NCBI RefSeq assembly: GCF_002154375.1
Contig: NZ_MUND01000024.1
Location: 1-40,693, forward strand
Source: Streptomyces glaucescens
GTDB taxonomy: Bacteria; Actinomycetota; Actinomycetes; Streptomycetales; Streptomycetaceae
Length of the DNA: 40,693 nt
Direction of reading: 5' to 3'
Made by a program: the position numbers and the translations under genes. Under the pieces are notes generated by a model. That model had not been told where the DNA came from. It made no database searches and worked only from the letters and a program-made list of their open reading frames with translations. Numbering within the stretch: the first letter of the stretch is position 1; each line of letters begins with the position of its first letter. Below are positions 15,966-23,203 of this stretch, piece by piece.

Positions 15966-16931
15966 CTACGGCGCGACGACGACTTCCTGGGCCGCCGCCG
16001 TGTCCCCGGCGACCAGCCGGGCGTCCACGGGCACGTTCCGCTTCACCAGGGCGAGGGCGACCGGGCCCAGCTCGTGATGGCGTACGGACGTGGTGATGAA
16101 GCCGATCTTCCGCCCGTCCGGGCCCTCGTCGGCGAGCCGGATCTCGGTGCCGGCCGGGGGCAGATGGACCTCGCTGCCGTCCAGGTGCAGGAAGACCAGC
16201 CGGCGCGGCGGCTTGCCCAGGTTCTGCACCCGGGCGACGGTCTCCTGACCCCGGTAGCAGCCCTTCTGCAGGTGTACGGCCGAGCCGATCCAGCCCAGCT
16301 CGTGCGGGATGGTCCGGTGGTCGGTCTCGAAGCCCAGGCGCGGCCGGTGGTGCTCGACGCGCAGCGCCTCGTACGCCAGCAGCCCGGCCGCGGGTCCGGC
16401 CTGCGCGGCGTACTCCTCCAGCCGTTCGCGCGGCAGGAAGAGATCGCGGCCGTACGCCGTCTGCCGTACGACGACACCGTCCGGGACCTCGGCGATGGAC
16501 CCGGCGGGCAGCTGGACGACGGCGAAGTCCGCGGTGCGGTCGGCGACCTCCACCCGGTAGAAGAACTTCATCGACTCCAGGTACTGGATCAGCGCGTCCT
16601 GGGTGCCGGGTTCGATGTGCGCCCAGACCGTCTCGCCGTCGTCGACGAGGTACAGCGCGTGCTCGATGTGGCCGTGCGCGGAGAGGATCAGCGCCTCCGT
16701 GGCCTCACCCGTGGGCAGGTCGCTGACGTGCTGGGTGAGCAGCAGATGCAGCCAGCTCAGCCGGTCCTCGCCGGTGACGGTGACGACCCCGCGGTGCGAC
16801 AGGTCGACGAAACCGGTGCCGGCGGCGAGGGCGCGCTGCTCGCGGAACAGGTCGCCGTAGTGGGCGGCGACGCCTTCGTCCACACCCTCGGCGGGGACCG
16901 CGCCGGGCAGGGACAGCAGGGGGCTCTTCAT
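15966..16931 (-). CDS. ygfZ: YgfZ/GcvT-like folate-binding iron-sulfur cluster repair protein
   Basis: 321 residues. The family signature KGCYRGQE (223-230) is intact, with its functional Cys225. The GcvT-like fold is visible in VDLSHRGVVTVTGEDRLSWLH and QHVSDLPTGEATEALILSA. YgfZ proteins use tetrahydrofolate to maintain certain Fe-S enzymes such as MiaB under oxidative stress. Here it is the last gene of a tight three-gene minus-strand operon (nitrobindin, nur, ygfZ; gaps 16 and 10 bp). Control of a cluster-repair gene from the nickel-regulator operon is plausible but unproven. Confidence 0.92.
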   Translation of the reverse strand: MKSPLLSLPGAVPAEGVDEGVAAHYGDLFREQRALAAGTGFVDLSHRGVVTVTGEDRLSWLHLLLTQHVSDLPTGEATEALILSAHGHIEHALYLVDDGETVWAHIEPGTQDALIQYLESMKFFYRVEVADRTADFAVVQLPAGSIAEVPDGVVVRQTAYGRDLFLPRERLEEYAAQAGPAAGLLAYEALRVEHHRPRLGFETDHRTIPHELGWIGSAVHLQKGCYRGQETVARVQNLGKPPRRLVFLHLDGSEVHLPPAGTEIRLADEGPDGRKIGFITTSVRHHELGPVALALVKRNVPVDARLVAGDTAAAQEVVVAP

Positions 16932-16941
16932 GGACCCAAGC

Positions 16942-17379
16942 CTACGACTCGGTACTTGAACCCTTCATGGAACAGTCCTCGCACCGGCCGAAGATCGCGA
17001 AGTGCTTCATGTCCGTGTCGAAGCCGAACTGCTCGCGCAGCTTCGCTGTGAACTCGGCGGCCACGCCCAGATCGGCCTCGATGACGTCGGAGCAGTCGCG
17101 GCACACCAGGTGGATGTGGTGGTGCCGGTCGGCCAGGTGGTACGTCGGCGCCCCGTGTCCGAGGTGGGCGTGGCTGACCAGCCCCAGCTCCTCCAGCAGC
17201 TCCAGGGTGCGGTAGACCGTGGAAATGTTGACCCCCGACGCCGTCTTCCTCACCTCGCTGAGGATGTCGTCGGGGGTCGCGTGCTCCAGGGTGTCCACGG
17301 CTTCGAGCACGAGTTGCCGCTGCGGGGTCAGCCGGTAGCCGCGCTGCCGCAGGTCGCTCTTCCAGTCGGTGCTCACCAC
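16942..17379 (-). CDS. nur: Nur, nickel-responsive Fur-family repressor
   Basis: 145 residues with a Fur winged helix (YRLTPQRQLVLEAVDTLEHA, then NISTVYRTLELLEELGLV) and a dimer domain. Every metal ligand known from the Streptomyces coelicolor Nur structure is at the same number: nickel site His33, His86, His88, His90; second site His70, His72, His126. Two CxxC pairs (C93/C96 and C133/C136) complete it. Nur with nickel represses the nickel uptake genes and sodF, and indirectly favours the nickel superoxide dismutase sodN. None of those targets is in the window. It is the middle gene of the nitrobindin-nur-ygfZ operon. Confidence 0.95.
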   Translation of the reverse strand: MVSTDWKSDLRQRGYRLTPQRQLVLEAVDTLEHATPDDILSEVRKTASGVNISTVYRTLELLEELGLVSHAHLGHGAPTYHLADRHHHIHLVCRDCSDVIEADLGVAAEFTAKLREQFGFDTDMKHFAIFGRCEDCSMKGSSTES

Positions 17380-17395
17380 ACTGGAAGTCTAAGAG

Positions 17396-17971
17396 CTACT
17401 TGAAGAAGGCGATGCCGTCGTCCGGCATGTCGTCGGGCAGGGCCTTCGCCCAACGCTCGACGTCCTCCGGGGTGACGACCTTCTTCAGGTGCGCCGACAT
17501 GTAGGGGCGCAGCTCGACCTCGGGGGTCTGCTTCTCGCCGACCCACATCAGGTCGCTCTTGACGTAGCCGTACAGGCGCTTGCCGCCGCTGTACGGCCGG
17601 GAGGCGGCGGTGCGGGCGACGGCGTCCGTGACCAGGTCGATCTGCGGCTTCTGGTGGGCCATCTCGCCGTACCAGATCTCGATGACGCCGTCGTCGCGGG
17701 TCATCGTGACCTCGACCTTGCGGTCCGCGTCGATCCGCCAGAAGCCGTGCTCCGACTCCAGCGGGCGCACCTTGTTGCCGTCCTTGTCCAGCACCCACGT
17801 GTGGGAGTGGTACTCGAGGAAGTCCCGGCCGTCGTGGGTGAAGCTGACCTCCTGCCCGAAGTTGCACTTCTCCGAGCCGGGGAAGTCGTGCACGCCCGCG
17901 CCCGCCCAGTTGCCGAGCAGGAAGGCGAGGGGGACCAGGTCCTTGTGGAGGTCGGACGGGATCTCGATCAT
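17396..17971 (-). CDS. Nitrobindin-like FABP-family heme protein (DUF1794)
   Basis: 191 residues of a ten-stranded beta-barrel. The family motif LLGNWAGAGVHDFPG matches the GxWxGxG nitrobindin signature, followed by FLEYHSHTWVLD, ESEHGFWRI and the C-terminal MSAHLKKV. Nitrobindins bind ferric heme through a His and can isomerise peroxynitrite to nitrate; His in SAHLKKV is a candidate ligand. It is cytoplasmic, with no signal peptide. It is the first gene of an operon with nur and ygfZ, which groups metal and oxidative or nitrosative stress functions. Confidence 0.9.
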   Translation of the reverse strand: MIEIPSDLHKDLVPLAFLLGNWAGAGVHDFPGSEKCNFGQEVSFTHDGRDFLEYHSHTWVLDKDGNKVRPLESEHGFWRIDADRKVEVTMTRDDGVIEIWYGEMAHQKPQIDLVTDAVARTAASRPYSGGKRLYGYVKSDLMWVGEKQTPEVELRPYMSAHLKKVVTPEDVERWAKALPDDMPDDGIAFFK

Positions 17972-17993
17972 GAGCAGAGGTTCCTCGGGGTGG

Positions 17994-18092
17994 TCAGCGC
18001 TGGCCCTGGTACAGCTTCTTCACGGTCAGACCGACGAAGGCGAGAACGCCGACGGCGACCAGGACCAGCAGGATTTCGAAGAAGAGCTCCAC
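17994..18092 (-). CDS. 32-residue single-span membrane protein
   Basis: A short frame from GTG 18092, preceded by AAGGAGCACGCC, a strong ribosome-binding site with 6-base spacing. It reads MELFFEILLVLVAVGVLAFV, then GLTVKKLYQGQR. There is one hydrophobic span, residues 3-23, and a basic cytoplasmic end, which fits a small membrane protein. It ends 22 bp before the nitrobindin start on the same strand, so it may be the first cistron of the nur operon. Function is unknown. Third positions are GC-rich as in real genes. Confidence 0.65.
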   Translation of the reverse strand: MELFFEILLVLVAVGVLAFVGLTVKKLYQGQR

Positions 18093-18164
18093 GGCGTGCT
18101 CCTTGTTGGGCGAGGGTGAGCGGTACACAAGGCCGTGCCCAGCTTACGCGGGTGCCTCGCGCAC

Positions 18165-18170
18165 TACGAT
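18165..18170 (+). promoter_or_regulatory. -10 box of leaderless dsrE-type gene
   Basis: TACGAT ends 7 bases before ATG 18178, so the transcript probably begins at the ATG. The -35 is weak. Confidence 0.5.
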
Positions 18171-18177
18171 TCCGGCT

Positions 18178-18540
18178 ATGGCGAAGAAGCTCGTGATCAA
18201 GGTGACGGCGGGGGCCGACGCTCCCGAGCGGTGCTCGCAGGCGTTCACGGTGGCGGCGGTGGCCGTGGCCAGCGGGGTGGACGTCTCCGTCTGGCTGACC
18301 GGCGAGTCCGCCTGGTTCGCGCTGCCCGGCCGGGCGGCCGAGTTCGAGCTGCCGCACGCGGCGCCGCTGCCCGACCTGATCGACTCGGTCCTCGCCGCGG
18401 GCCGGCTGACCCTGTGCACCCAGTGCGCGGCCCGGCGGGACATCACGGAGCAGGACGTCATCGAGGGCGTGCGGATCGCGGGCGCGCAGGTCTTCGTGCA
18501 GGAGGCGCTGGCGGAGGACGCCCAGGCGCTCGTCTACTGA
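18178..18540 (+). CDS. DsrE family protein
   Basis: 120 residues opening MAKKLVIKVTAGADAPERCS. It has the alternating strand-helix pattern of DsrE/YchN proteins and a CTQCAARR motif near residue 80, with two Cys that could carry persulfide sulfur or be redox active. A further Cys is at position 18 or so (ERCSQAF). DsrE proteins move sulfur or act as small peroxiredoxin-like proteins. It sits close to cysA, sseC and moaD-type genes, which fits a sulfur role, though it is on the opposite strand. It overlaps the convergent VOC gene by 7 bp. Confidence 0.88.
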   Translation: MAKKLVIKVTAGADAPERCSQAFTVAAVAVASGVDVSVWLTGESAWFALPGRAAEFELPHAAPLPDLIDSVLAAGRLTLCTQCAARRDITEQDVIEGVRIAGAQVFVQEALAEDAQALVY

Positions 18541-18902
18541 TCGTCCACGTAGAGGCAGAAGGGGTGGCCCGCCGGGTCCAGCAGGACCCGTACGTGCCCC
18601 TGCGGCTGGTACGCGGCCGGCCGGGCGCCCTCGGCGACGGCCCGGGCGGTCTCGCGTTCCAGGTCGTCGACCTCGATGTCGAGGTGGATCATCATCTGCT
18701 GCCGGTCCGGTCCGCTCGGCCAGACGGGCGGCGCGTAGTGGGGCTCGGTCTGGAAGGACAGTCCGGTGCCGCCGTCCGGCGGGCGGATGTGCACCCAGTC
18801 CGGCCCGTCCTCGCACACCCGCCAGCCGGGCAGCAGACGCAGGTAGAAGTCCGCCAGCTCACGCGCGCCCGGTGCGTCCAGGGTCGCCGCCACGAGTCTC
18901 AT
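18534..18902 (-). CDS. VOC (glyoxalase/bleomycin-resistance fold) protein
   Basis: 122 residues, a single pair of beta-alpha-beta-beta-beta modules. Typical elements are LDAPGARELADFYLRLLPGW, MIHLDIEVDDLERE, and RVLLDPAGHPFCLYVDD, the last being the glyoxalase-like closing motif. It lacks one of the metal-binding His/Glu residues of glyoxalase I, so a sequestering or unknown enzymatic role is as likely. It overlaps the end of the DsrE gene by 7 bp, convergent. Confidence 0.88.
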   Translation of the reverse strand: MRLVAATLDAPGARELADFYLRLLPGWRVCEDGPDWVHIRPPDGGTGLSFQTEPHYAPPVWPSGPDRQQMMIHLDIEVDDLERETARAVAEGARPAAYQPQGHVRVLLDPAGHPFCLYVDDQ

Positions 18903-18939
18903 ACGCCGGGGGTACCCGGCGCGGCGGGCCCGACGCCGG

Positions 18940-19200
18940 TCACGCGGGGGGCTTCCTGCCGTCCAGCTCGTCCCACCACTCGTCCGACTGAGGGTCGCCG
19001 GAGTATTCGTCCCACCAGCGGTCGTCGGGGCCGCGGCGGTTGGCGATCATCGCGGCGACCGGCGGGATCAGCATGGCGACGACGCACATGGCGACGGCCG
19101 CCTCGGTCGACCAGAGGCGGACGACTGCCCAGGCCAGCACGAAGAGCACCAGGCAGGTGCCCATCAGGGCGAAGTACGTGTGACGCCGCCGTGCGTACAT
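18940..19200 (-). CDS. DUF3099 membrane protein
   Basis: 86 residues starting MYARRRHTYFALMG, the conserved DUF3099 opening. Two membrane spans follow (about 11-31 and 36-55), then an acidic tail (DDRWWDEYSG, DEWWDELDG). The start at 19200 is preferred because the upstream extension lacks family similarity. Function is unknown. It is a conserved neighbour of the cysA-sseC locus in streptomycetes. Confidence 0.85.
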   Translation of the reverse strand: MYARRRHTYFALMGTCLVLFVLAWAVVRLWSTEAAVAMCVVAMLIPPVAAMIANRRGPDDRWWDEYSGDPQSDEWWDELDGRKPPA

Positions 19201-19294
19201 GTGTCCAGCGTAGGCAGGGCCGCGGGCACGGAGAAGGGCCGCACCCCAGGCGTCCAACCCGGGGGGTGCGGCCCTTCCGCCGTACGGGTCCTCG

Positions 19295-19585
19295 TCAGAC
19301 CGCGATCGCGACCTCGGCCAGGGCGCCCTTCTCGGCGACGACGACCGTGCGGTCGGCGGTGCCGCCGGGGACGAGGGCGCGGACGGTCCAGGTGCCCTCG
19401 GCCGCGTAGAAGCGGAACTGGCCCGTGGCGGAGGTGGGCACCTCCGCGGTGAACTCGCCGGTCGAGTCCAGGAGCCGGACGTAGCCGGTCACCGGCTCGC
19501 CGTCGCGGGTCACCTGGCCCTGGATGGTGGTCTCACCGGGCTTGATCGTCGAGGCGTCGGGGCCGCCGGCCTTCGCTCCACACAT
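19295..19585 (-). CDS. sseC: SseC-like protein (DUF1416), partner of thiosulfate sulfurtransferase
   Basis: 96 residues from MCGAKAGGPDAS, preceded by GGAGAAAG. The body is a transthyretin-like beta sandwich (TIQGQVTRDGEPVTGYVRLL, TGQFRFYAAEGTWTVRAL). Mycobacterium tuberculosis has the same pair, cysA2/sseC2 and cysA3/sseC1, in the same order. The conserved Cys at position 2 of MCG may accept sulfur from the rhodanese; this is inference. It lies 58 bp after cysA on the same strand and is probably co-transcribed. Confidence 0.9.
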   Translation of the reverse strand: MCGAKAGGPDASTIKPGETTIQGQVTRDGEPVTGYVRLLDSTGEFTAEVPTSATGQFRFYAAEGTWTVRALVPGGTADRTVVVAEKGALAEVAIAV

Positions 19586-19643
19586 GTCTTTCTCCAAGAG
19601 GGGTCTGACCGGAAGGCCGGTCGGATCGGTTGCTTGCCGCGGA

Positions 19644-20483
19644 TTACTTGTTGGCGCCCAGCTCGATCGGCACGCCGACGAGGGAGCCGTACTCCGTCCA
19701 GGAGCCGTCGTAGTTCTTGACGTTCTCCACGCCCAGCAGCTCGTGCAGGACGAACCAGGTCAGCGCGGAGCGCTCGCCGATGCGGCAGTAGGCGATGGTG
19801 TCCTTGGAGAGGTCGATGCTCTCCTCTTCGTAGAGCTTCTTCAGCTCGTCGTCCGACTTGAACGTGCCGTCGTCGTTGGCGTTCTTCGACCACGGGATGT
19901 TGCGGGCGCTCGGGACGTGGCCCGGGCGCTGCGACTGCTCCTGCGGCAGGTGGGCCGGGGCGAGCAGCTTGCCGGAGAACTCGTCGGGCGAGCGGACGTC
20001 GACGAGGTTCTGGCTGCCGATGGCGTTGACGACGTCGTCGCGGAAGGCGCGGATCGCGGTGTTCTGCGGCTTGGCCTTGTACTCGGTCGCCGGGCGCTCG
20101 GGCACCTCCTCGACCAGCTCGCGGGCGTCCAGCTCCCACTTCTTGCGGCCGCCGTCGAGGAGCTTGACGTTCTCGTGGCCGTAGAGCTTGAAGTACCAGT
20201 AGGCGTACGACGCGAACCAGTTGTTGTTGCCGCCGTAGAGGACCACCAGCGTGTCGTTGGCGATGCCCTTCGCCGAGAGGAGCTTCTCGAAGCCCTCCTG
20301 GTCGATGAAGTCGCGGCGGACCGGGTCCTGGAGGTCCTGCGTCCAGTCGATCCTGATCGCGTTGCGGATGTGGTTCTTGTCGTACGCGGACGTGTCCTCG
20401 TCGACCTCGACAATCGCGATGTCGGGGTTGTCGAGGTTGTCCTGCAGCCAGTCGGCGTCGACCAGGACGTCGCTGCGGCTCAT
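19644..20483 (-). CDS. cysA: Thiosulfate sulfurtransferase (rhodanese)
   Basis: 279 residues, with two rhodanese domains. The first (about 1-140) is inactive in the usual way; the second carries IAYCRIGERSALTWF, with the catalytic Cys of the CRxGxR[ST] loop. It transfers sulfane sulfur from thiosulfate to thiol or cyanide acceptors. The name follows the mycobacterial cysA2/cysA3 genes (also called sseA), not the sulfate ABC transporter CysA. The ribosome-binding site is CGGAGGAGAAAG. A Cys-containing leader peptide and a 130-nt leader precede it, so expression probably responds to cysteine supply. SseC follows. Confidence 0.93.
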   Translation of the reverse strand: MSRSDVLVDADWLQDNLDNPDIAIVEVDEDTSAYDKNHIRNAIRIDWTQDLQDPVRRDFIDQEGFEKLLSAKGIANDTLVVLYGGNNNWFASYAYWYFKLYGHENVKLLDGGRKKWELDARELVEEVPERPATEYKAKPQNTAIRAFRDDVVNAIGSQNLVDVRSPDEFSGKLLAPAHLPQEQSQRPGHVPSARNIPWSKNANDDGTFKSDDELKKLYEEESIDLSKDTIAYCRIGERSALTWFVLHELLGVENVKNYDGSWTEYGSLVGVPIELGANK

Positions 20484-20568
20484 GCTCTTTCTCCTCCGGG
20501 GCAGTTACGGCGGGGCGTGCGAGTGAGAGGCGTGCGCGAGGTGCCGCGGGGCGGCGCGGCGCACGGAT

Positions 20569-20582
20569 GCCCTGGGCAGGGC
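20569..20582 (-). promoter_or_regulatory. hairpin in leader of cysA
   Basis: GCCCTG/CAGGGC perfect arms around two G, between the leader peptide stop and cysA. It is a candidate attenuator stem. Confidence 0.35.
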
Positions 20583-20613
20583 GGGGGGTGAAGGCGGGAG
20601 GCGGTGCTGCCGC

Positions 20614-20694
20614 TCAGACGGTGCGACAGAGCATGGCGGCAACGCGGCACAGGTCCACTGCCCGCCGCTTGGTGAGATCCGCCTGTCGCTTCAT
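20614..20694 (-). CDS. Cysteine-responsive leader peptide of cysA
   Basis: 26 residues: MKRQADLTKRRAVDLCRVAA then MLCRTV. The VDLCRVA core is the hallmark of the streptomycete putative leader peptides found before sulfur genes; Cys residues are at 16 and 23. A -10 box ends 7 bases before the ATG, so the peptide is translated from a leaderless mRNA. Translation is independent of a ribosome-binding site, and ribosome stalling at Cys codons would be the sensor. cysA begins 130 bp downstream. Mycobacteria use a comparable Cys-rich upstream frame to attenuate cysA2. Confidence 0.8.
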   Translation of the reverse strand: MKRQADLTKRRAVDLCRVAAMLCRTV

Positions 20695-20701
20695 GGCGTC
20701 G

Positions 20702-20731
20702 ATCGTAGGGACGGACGGGCGGGCGTGTCAC
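20702..20731 (-). promoter_or_regulatory. promoter of leader peptide-cysA-sseC
   Basis: On the minus strand, GTGACA (-35, 20731-20726), 18 bp, TACGAT (-10, 20707-20702). The ATG of the leader peptide is 8 bases past the -10, giving a leaderless start. Confidence 0.7.
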
Positions 20732-20742
20732 CGGTGTGTCGC

Positions 20743-20757
20743 ATCGTGAGACACGAT
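20743..20757. promoter_or_regulatory. 15-bp palindrome upstream of cysA promoter
   Basis: ATCGTG-AGA-CACGAT, 11 bp upstream of the -35 on the minus strand: an activator-type position. It is a candidate site for a sulfur regulator. Confidence 0.45.
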
Positions 20758-20780
20758 CGTCCGCATTGTGGGAACGCGAA

Positions 20781-20816
20781 GGTGCCCGGGCCGCCGTCGC
20801 ACGGCTCCCGGGCACC
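20781..20816. terminator. strong hairpin terminator after lmeA-type gene
   Basis: GGTGCCCGGG/CCCGGGCACC perfect 10-bp arms plus an inner GCCG/CGGC stem; a CTTTT run follows on the plus side. It ends the minus-strand DUF2993 gene and may act in both directions. Confidence 0.8.
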
Positions 20817-20902
20817 CTTTTCCCCTGTCACCTCTGCGCATCGGACGGGGCGTCTCGCCTGTCGGACACACCGTGTCCACCGGCCCGCCGTCCGCCGCGT
20901 TC

Positions 20903-21634
20903 CTACCCGGCCAGCCGGACGTCCGAACCCTTCACCGAGATCTCCACGCCGTCCGCCGCCGCCTCGACCTTGTCCAGCCGGATACCGCCCGGCAGGTCGT
21001 CGATGGCCTGCTGGAAGTCGGTGATCCGGCGGACCGACTCCTCCGCCAGGTCGAGGCCCGCCAGCTGCGGCAGCGAGTCGGTGCGCACCTCGACCCGGTC
21101 GCCCTCGACCCTGACCGTGCTGAGCACGGAGAGCCGCTGGGTGCCCAGGACCGGGACGTCGGCCTCGACCCCGACCTTGATCTTGCCGTTGCCGCCGTCG
21201 GCGAGGCTCACCACGCGGGCGGTGATACCGGGCGCCACCTCGGTCGGCTCGGACTTGGCGGCCTTCAGCAGCTCGTCGTAGGCGATGGTGGCCGTGCCGG
21301 TGGCGGAGGCGGCCGTCGCGGAGCTGTAGTCGCCGGAGAACCGGACGCCCCGCATCCGCGCCTCCAGGTCGTCGATGCGGATCTTCTCCCCGTCGCCCGC
21401 CGCGGCCTCGTAGTCGTTCATGCCGACCTCGACCTCGTCCAGCTCGCTGCCCGCCAGCTGGGTCAGGAACGGGAAGCCGTTGATCGACACGTCCGGGGTG
21501 GAGGACAGGTTCTCAGCGGCCTTCAGCCGGTCCGCGACCTCCCCCTCGGCGAAGTGCACGGCGATACGGTCCACGGCCACGAAGAGTCCGCCGAGAATCA
21601 CGACGACGATCAGAAGTATTCGCAGCGCGCGCAT
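20903..21634 (-). CDS. LmeA-like (DUF2993) lipid-binding protein
   Basis: 243 residues. One N-terminal membrane anchor (LRILLIVVVILGGLFVAVD) is followed by an extracytoplasmic beta-rich DUF2993 domain: SINGFPFLTQLAGSELDEVE is the family core, and repeated strand pairs follow. Mycobacterial LmeA binds phospholipids and helps lipomannan elongation; Streptomyces also make lipomannan-like lipoglycans. It ends in GSDVRLAG. Single gene, flanked by a terminator on one side and a Gln-rich membrane protein gene on the other. Confidence 0.87.
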   Translation of the reverse strand: MRALRILLIVVVILGGLFVAVDRIAVHFAEGEVADRLKAAENLSSTPDVSINGFPFLTQLAGSELDEVEVGMNDYEAAAGDGEKIRIDDLEARMRGVRFSGDYSSATAASATGTATIAYDELLKAAKSEPTEVAPGITARVVSLADGGNGKIKVGVEADVPVLGTQRLSVLSTVRVEGDRVEVRTDSLPQLAGLDLAEESVRRITDFQQAIDDLPGGIRLDKVEAAADGVEISVKGSDVRLAG

Positions 21635-21737
21635 CTTTCCCCACTCTGGCCTTCGGCAACGACCGCCAACGTAACCCCGCCGGGTGGTCCGGCCGCGGGT
21701 TTGTGGATCGTTTGTGACAGGTGCCGCGCCGGGCCGG

Positions 21738-22889
21738 TCAGCCCAGCGCCCGGCCCAGCACCCACGCCACCGGCGCCGCGGCGCTCAGCGGCAGGGCGAC
21801 GCCCGCGGTGAAGTGCACGAAACGGGACGGGTAGTCGTAGCTCGCGACCCGGTGGCCGATCAGGGCGCACACCGCGGCCGCCGCGCCGAGCAGGGCGCCC
21901 TGCGCCCCCACACCGGTCATGCCGCCCACCGCGATGCCCGCGCCCGCGGCGGCGAGCAGCGCGACGACCACGGACGCCGGGGTCGGCAGCGGCAGCGCGC
22001 GGGCCAGGACCGCGACCGCGACCGCCGCCGCGGCGATGGTCACCGCGTCGGGCTCGGCCGCCAGATAGCCGGTCGCCACGACCGCCAGCGCCGCCGAGAC
22101 GACCGTGGCCATCAGGCCGTAGAGCCGTTCGTCCGGGTCGGCGTGCGAGCGGAGCTGGAGGACCAGCGACAGCAGCACCCAGACGCCGAGCGCGCCGAGG
22201 ATCGCCGCCGGGCCGTGGTCGCGGCCCGCCACCAGCAGCGCCACGTCCGCCGTGAGCGCGCCCGCGAAGGCCAGTGCGATGCCCTGCCGGGCCGGCCACA
22301 TGCCGTTCAGCCGGAACCAGCCGGCGGCGGTCACCGCCTGGAGGACGACGAGCGGCACCAGCAGCGCGTACGAGCCGGCCGCCGCCGCGCCGGACAGCAG
22401 CAGACCGAGCAGCGCGGTGAGCGCGGCGGGCTGCAGGCCGGGCTCGATGATCGGGGAGCGGCCCTCGGCACGGGCCCGCTGCGCCGCGGTGAGCACCGGC
22501 TGCGGCCCGGATGCGGGCTCCGGCGCCGTCACGGGTGCCGGGGGCTCGTGGGCCTGCTGCGGGGCGTACGGCTGGGGCTGCGGCGGCCGGCGCTCGGCGT
22601 GCTGCTGCTGGTGCGCGGCGTACTGCTGGGACTGCGGCGCGTACTCCGCCGTCGCCTGCTGGAGCCCGGTGTCCCAGGTCTGCCCCTCCCATTGCTGGGT
22701 GTACTGGGCGGCGGCGTACTGGTCCTGGTACGCGGGCTGCTGCTGGTACTGCTGATGCTGCCCGGGCTGCTGGTACTGCTGAGACTCGTGGTACTGCCCG
22801 GGCTGCTGGGGCTGCTGATAGGGGTCGTATCCCTCGTACCCCTGGTGCTGCTGCCCGGCGTACCCGTCGTACGGCTGCTGGTCGTTCAT
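21738..22889 (-). CDS. Integral membrane protein with Gln/Tyr-rich N-terminus
   Basis: 383 residues from ATG 22889. Residues about 1-130 are low complexity, Gln/Tyr/Pro-rich (repeats of QQPGQY, QQYQQ), probably disordered and cytoplasmic. The remainder has eight to ten Ala/Leu/Val-rich membrane spans, with charged loops such as QLRSHADPDERLYG. I do not recognise a transporter motif; the pattern is common to streptomycete proteins annotated as integral membrane. The ribosome-binding site GGAGGG overlaps the stop codon of the MoaD-like gene 8 bp upstream, which indicates coupling. Confidence 0.83.
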   Translation of the reverse strand: MNDQQPYDGYAGQQHQGYEGYDPYQQPQQPGQYHESQQYQQPGQHQQYQQQPAYQDQYAAAQYTQQWEGQTWDTGLQQATAEYAPQSQQYAAHQQQHAERRPPQPQPYAPQQAHEPPAPVTAPEPASGPQPVLTAAQRARAEGRSPIIEPGLQPAALTALLGLLLSGAAAAGSYALLVPLVVLQAVTAAGWFRLNGMWPARQGIALAFAGALTADVALLVAGRDHGPAAILGALGVWVLLSLVLQLRSHADPDERLYGLMATVVSAALAVVATGYLAAEPDAVTIAAAAVAVAVLARALPLPTPASVVVALLAAAGAGIAVGGMTGVGAQGALLGAAAAVCALIGHRVASYDYPSRFVHFTAGVALPLSAAAPVAWVLGRALG

Positions 22890-22897
22890 CGGTCTGG

Positions 22898-23152
22898 TCA
22901 CCCTCCTGCGAACGGCGGGAGCACCTCGACCGTGCCGCCGTCGGCCAGCCGTACCGTGTCATGCCCGCGGGTCCCGACGGGATCTCCGTCGACGAGGAAC
23001 GAGCAGCGCCGCAGCACGCGCGCGAGTTCGCCGGGGTGCCGCTCCCGCACCGCGGCGAGCGCGTCGGCGAGCGTGGCCGCCTCGCACCGTTCCTCGGCGA
23101 CCCCGGCCGCGGCCTTCGCGGCGGCCCAGTAGCGCACCGTGACCTTTGCCAT
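22898..23152 (-). CDS. MoaD/ThiS-family sulfur carrier protein
   Basis: 84 residues starting MAKVTVRYWAAAKAAAGV, a ubiquitin-like beta-grasp fold ending in PPFAGG. The terminal Gly-Gly is what E1-like enzymes adenylate and thiocarboxylate to carry sulfur for molybdopterin, thiamine or cysteine. No moaE or moeB lies in the window. Its position near cysA, sseC and dsrE suggests it takes part in the same sulfur network. It overlaps the ribosome-binding site of the next membrane protein gene. Confidence 0.9.
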   Translation of the reverse strand: MAKVTVRYWAAAKAAAGVAEERCEAATLADALAAVRERHPGELARVLRRCSFLVDGDPVGTRGHDTVRLADGGTVEVLPPFAGG

Positions 23153-23203
23153 CTCGTCCCTCACGTCAGTCCACTCGTGCCACGGCCAGGCTAGGCCCTG
23201 CCG

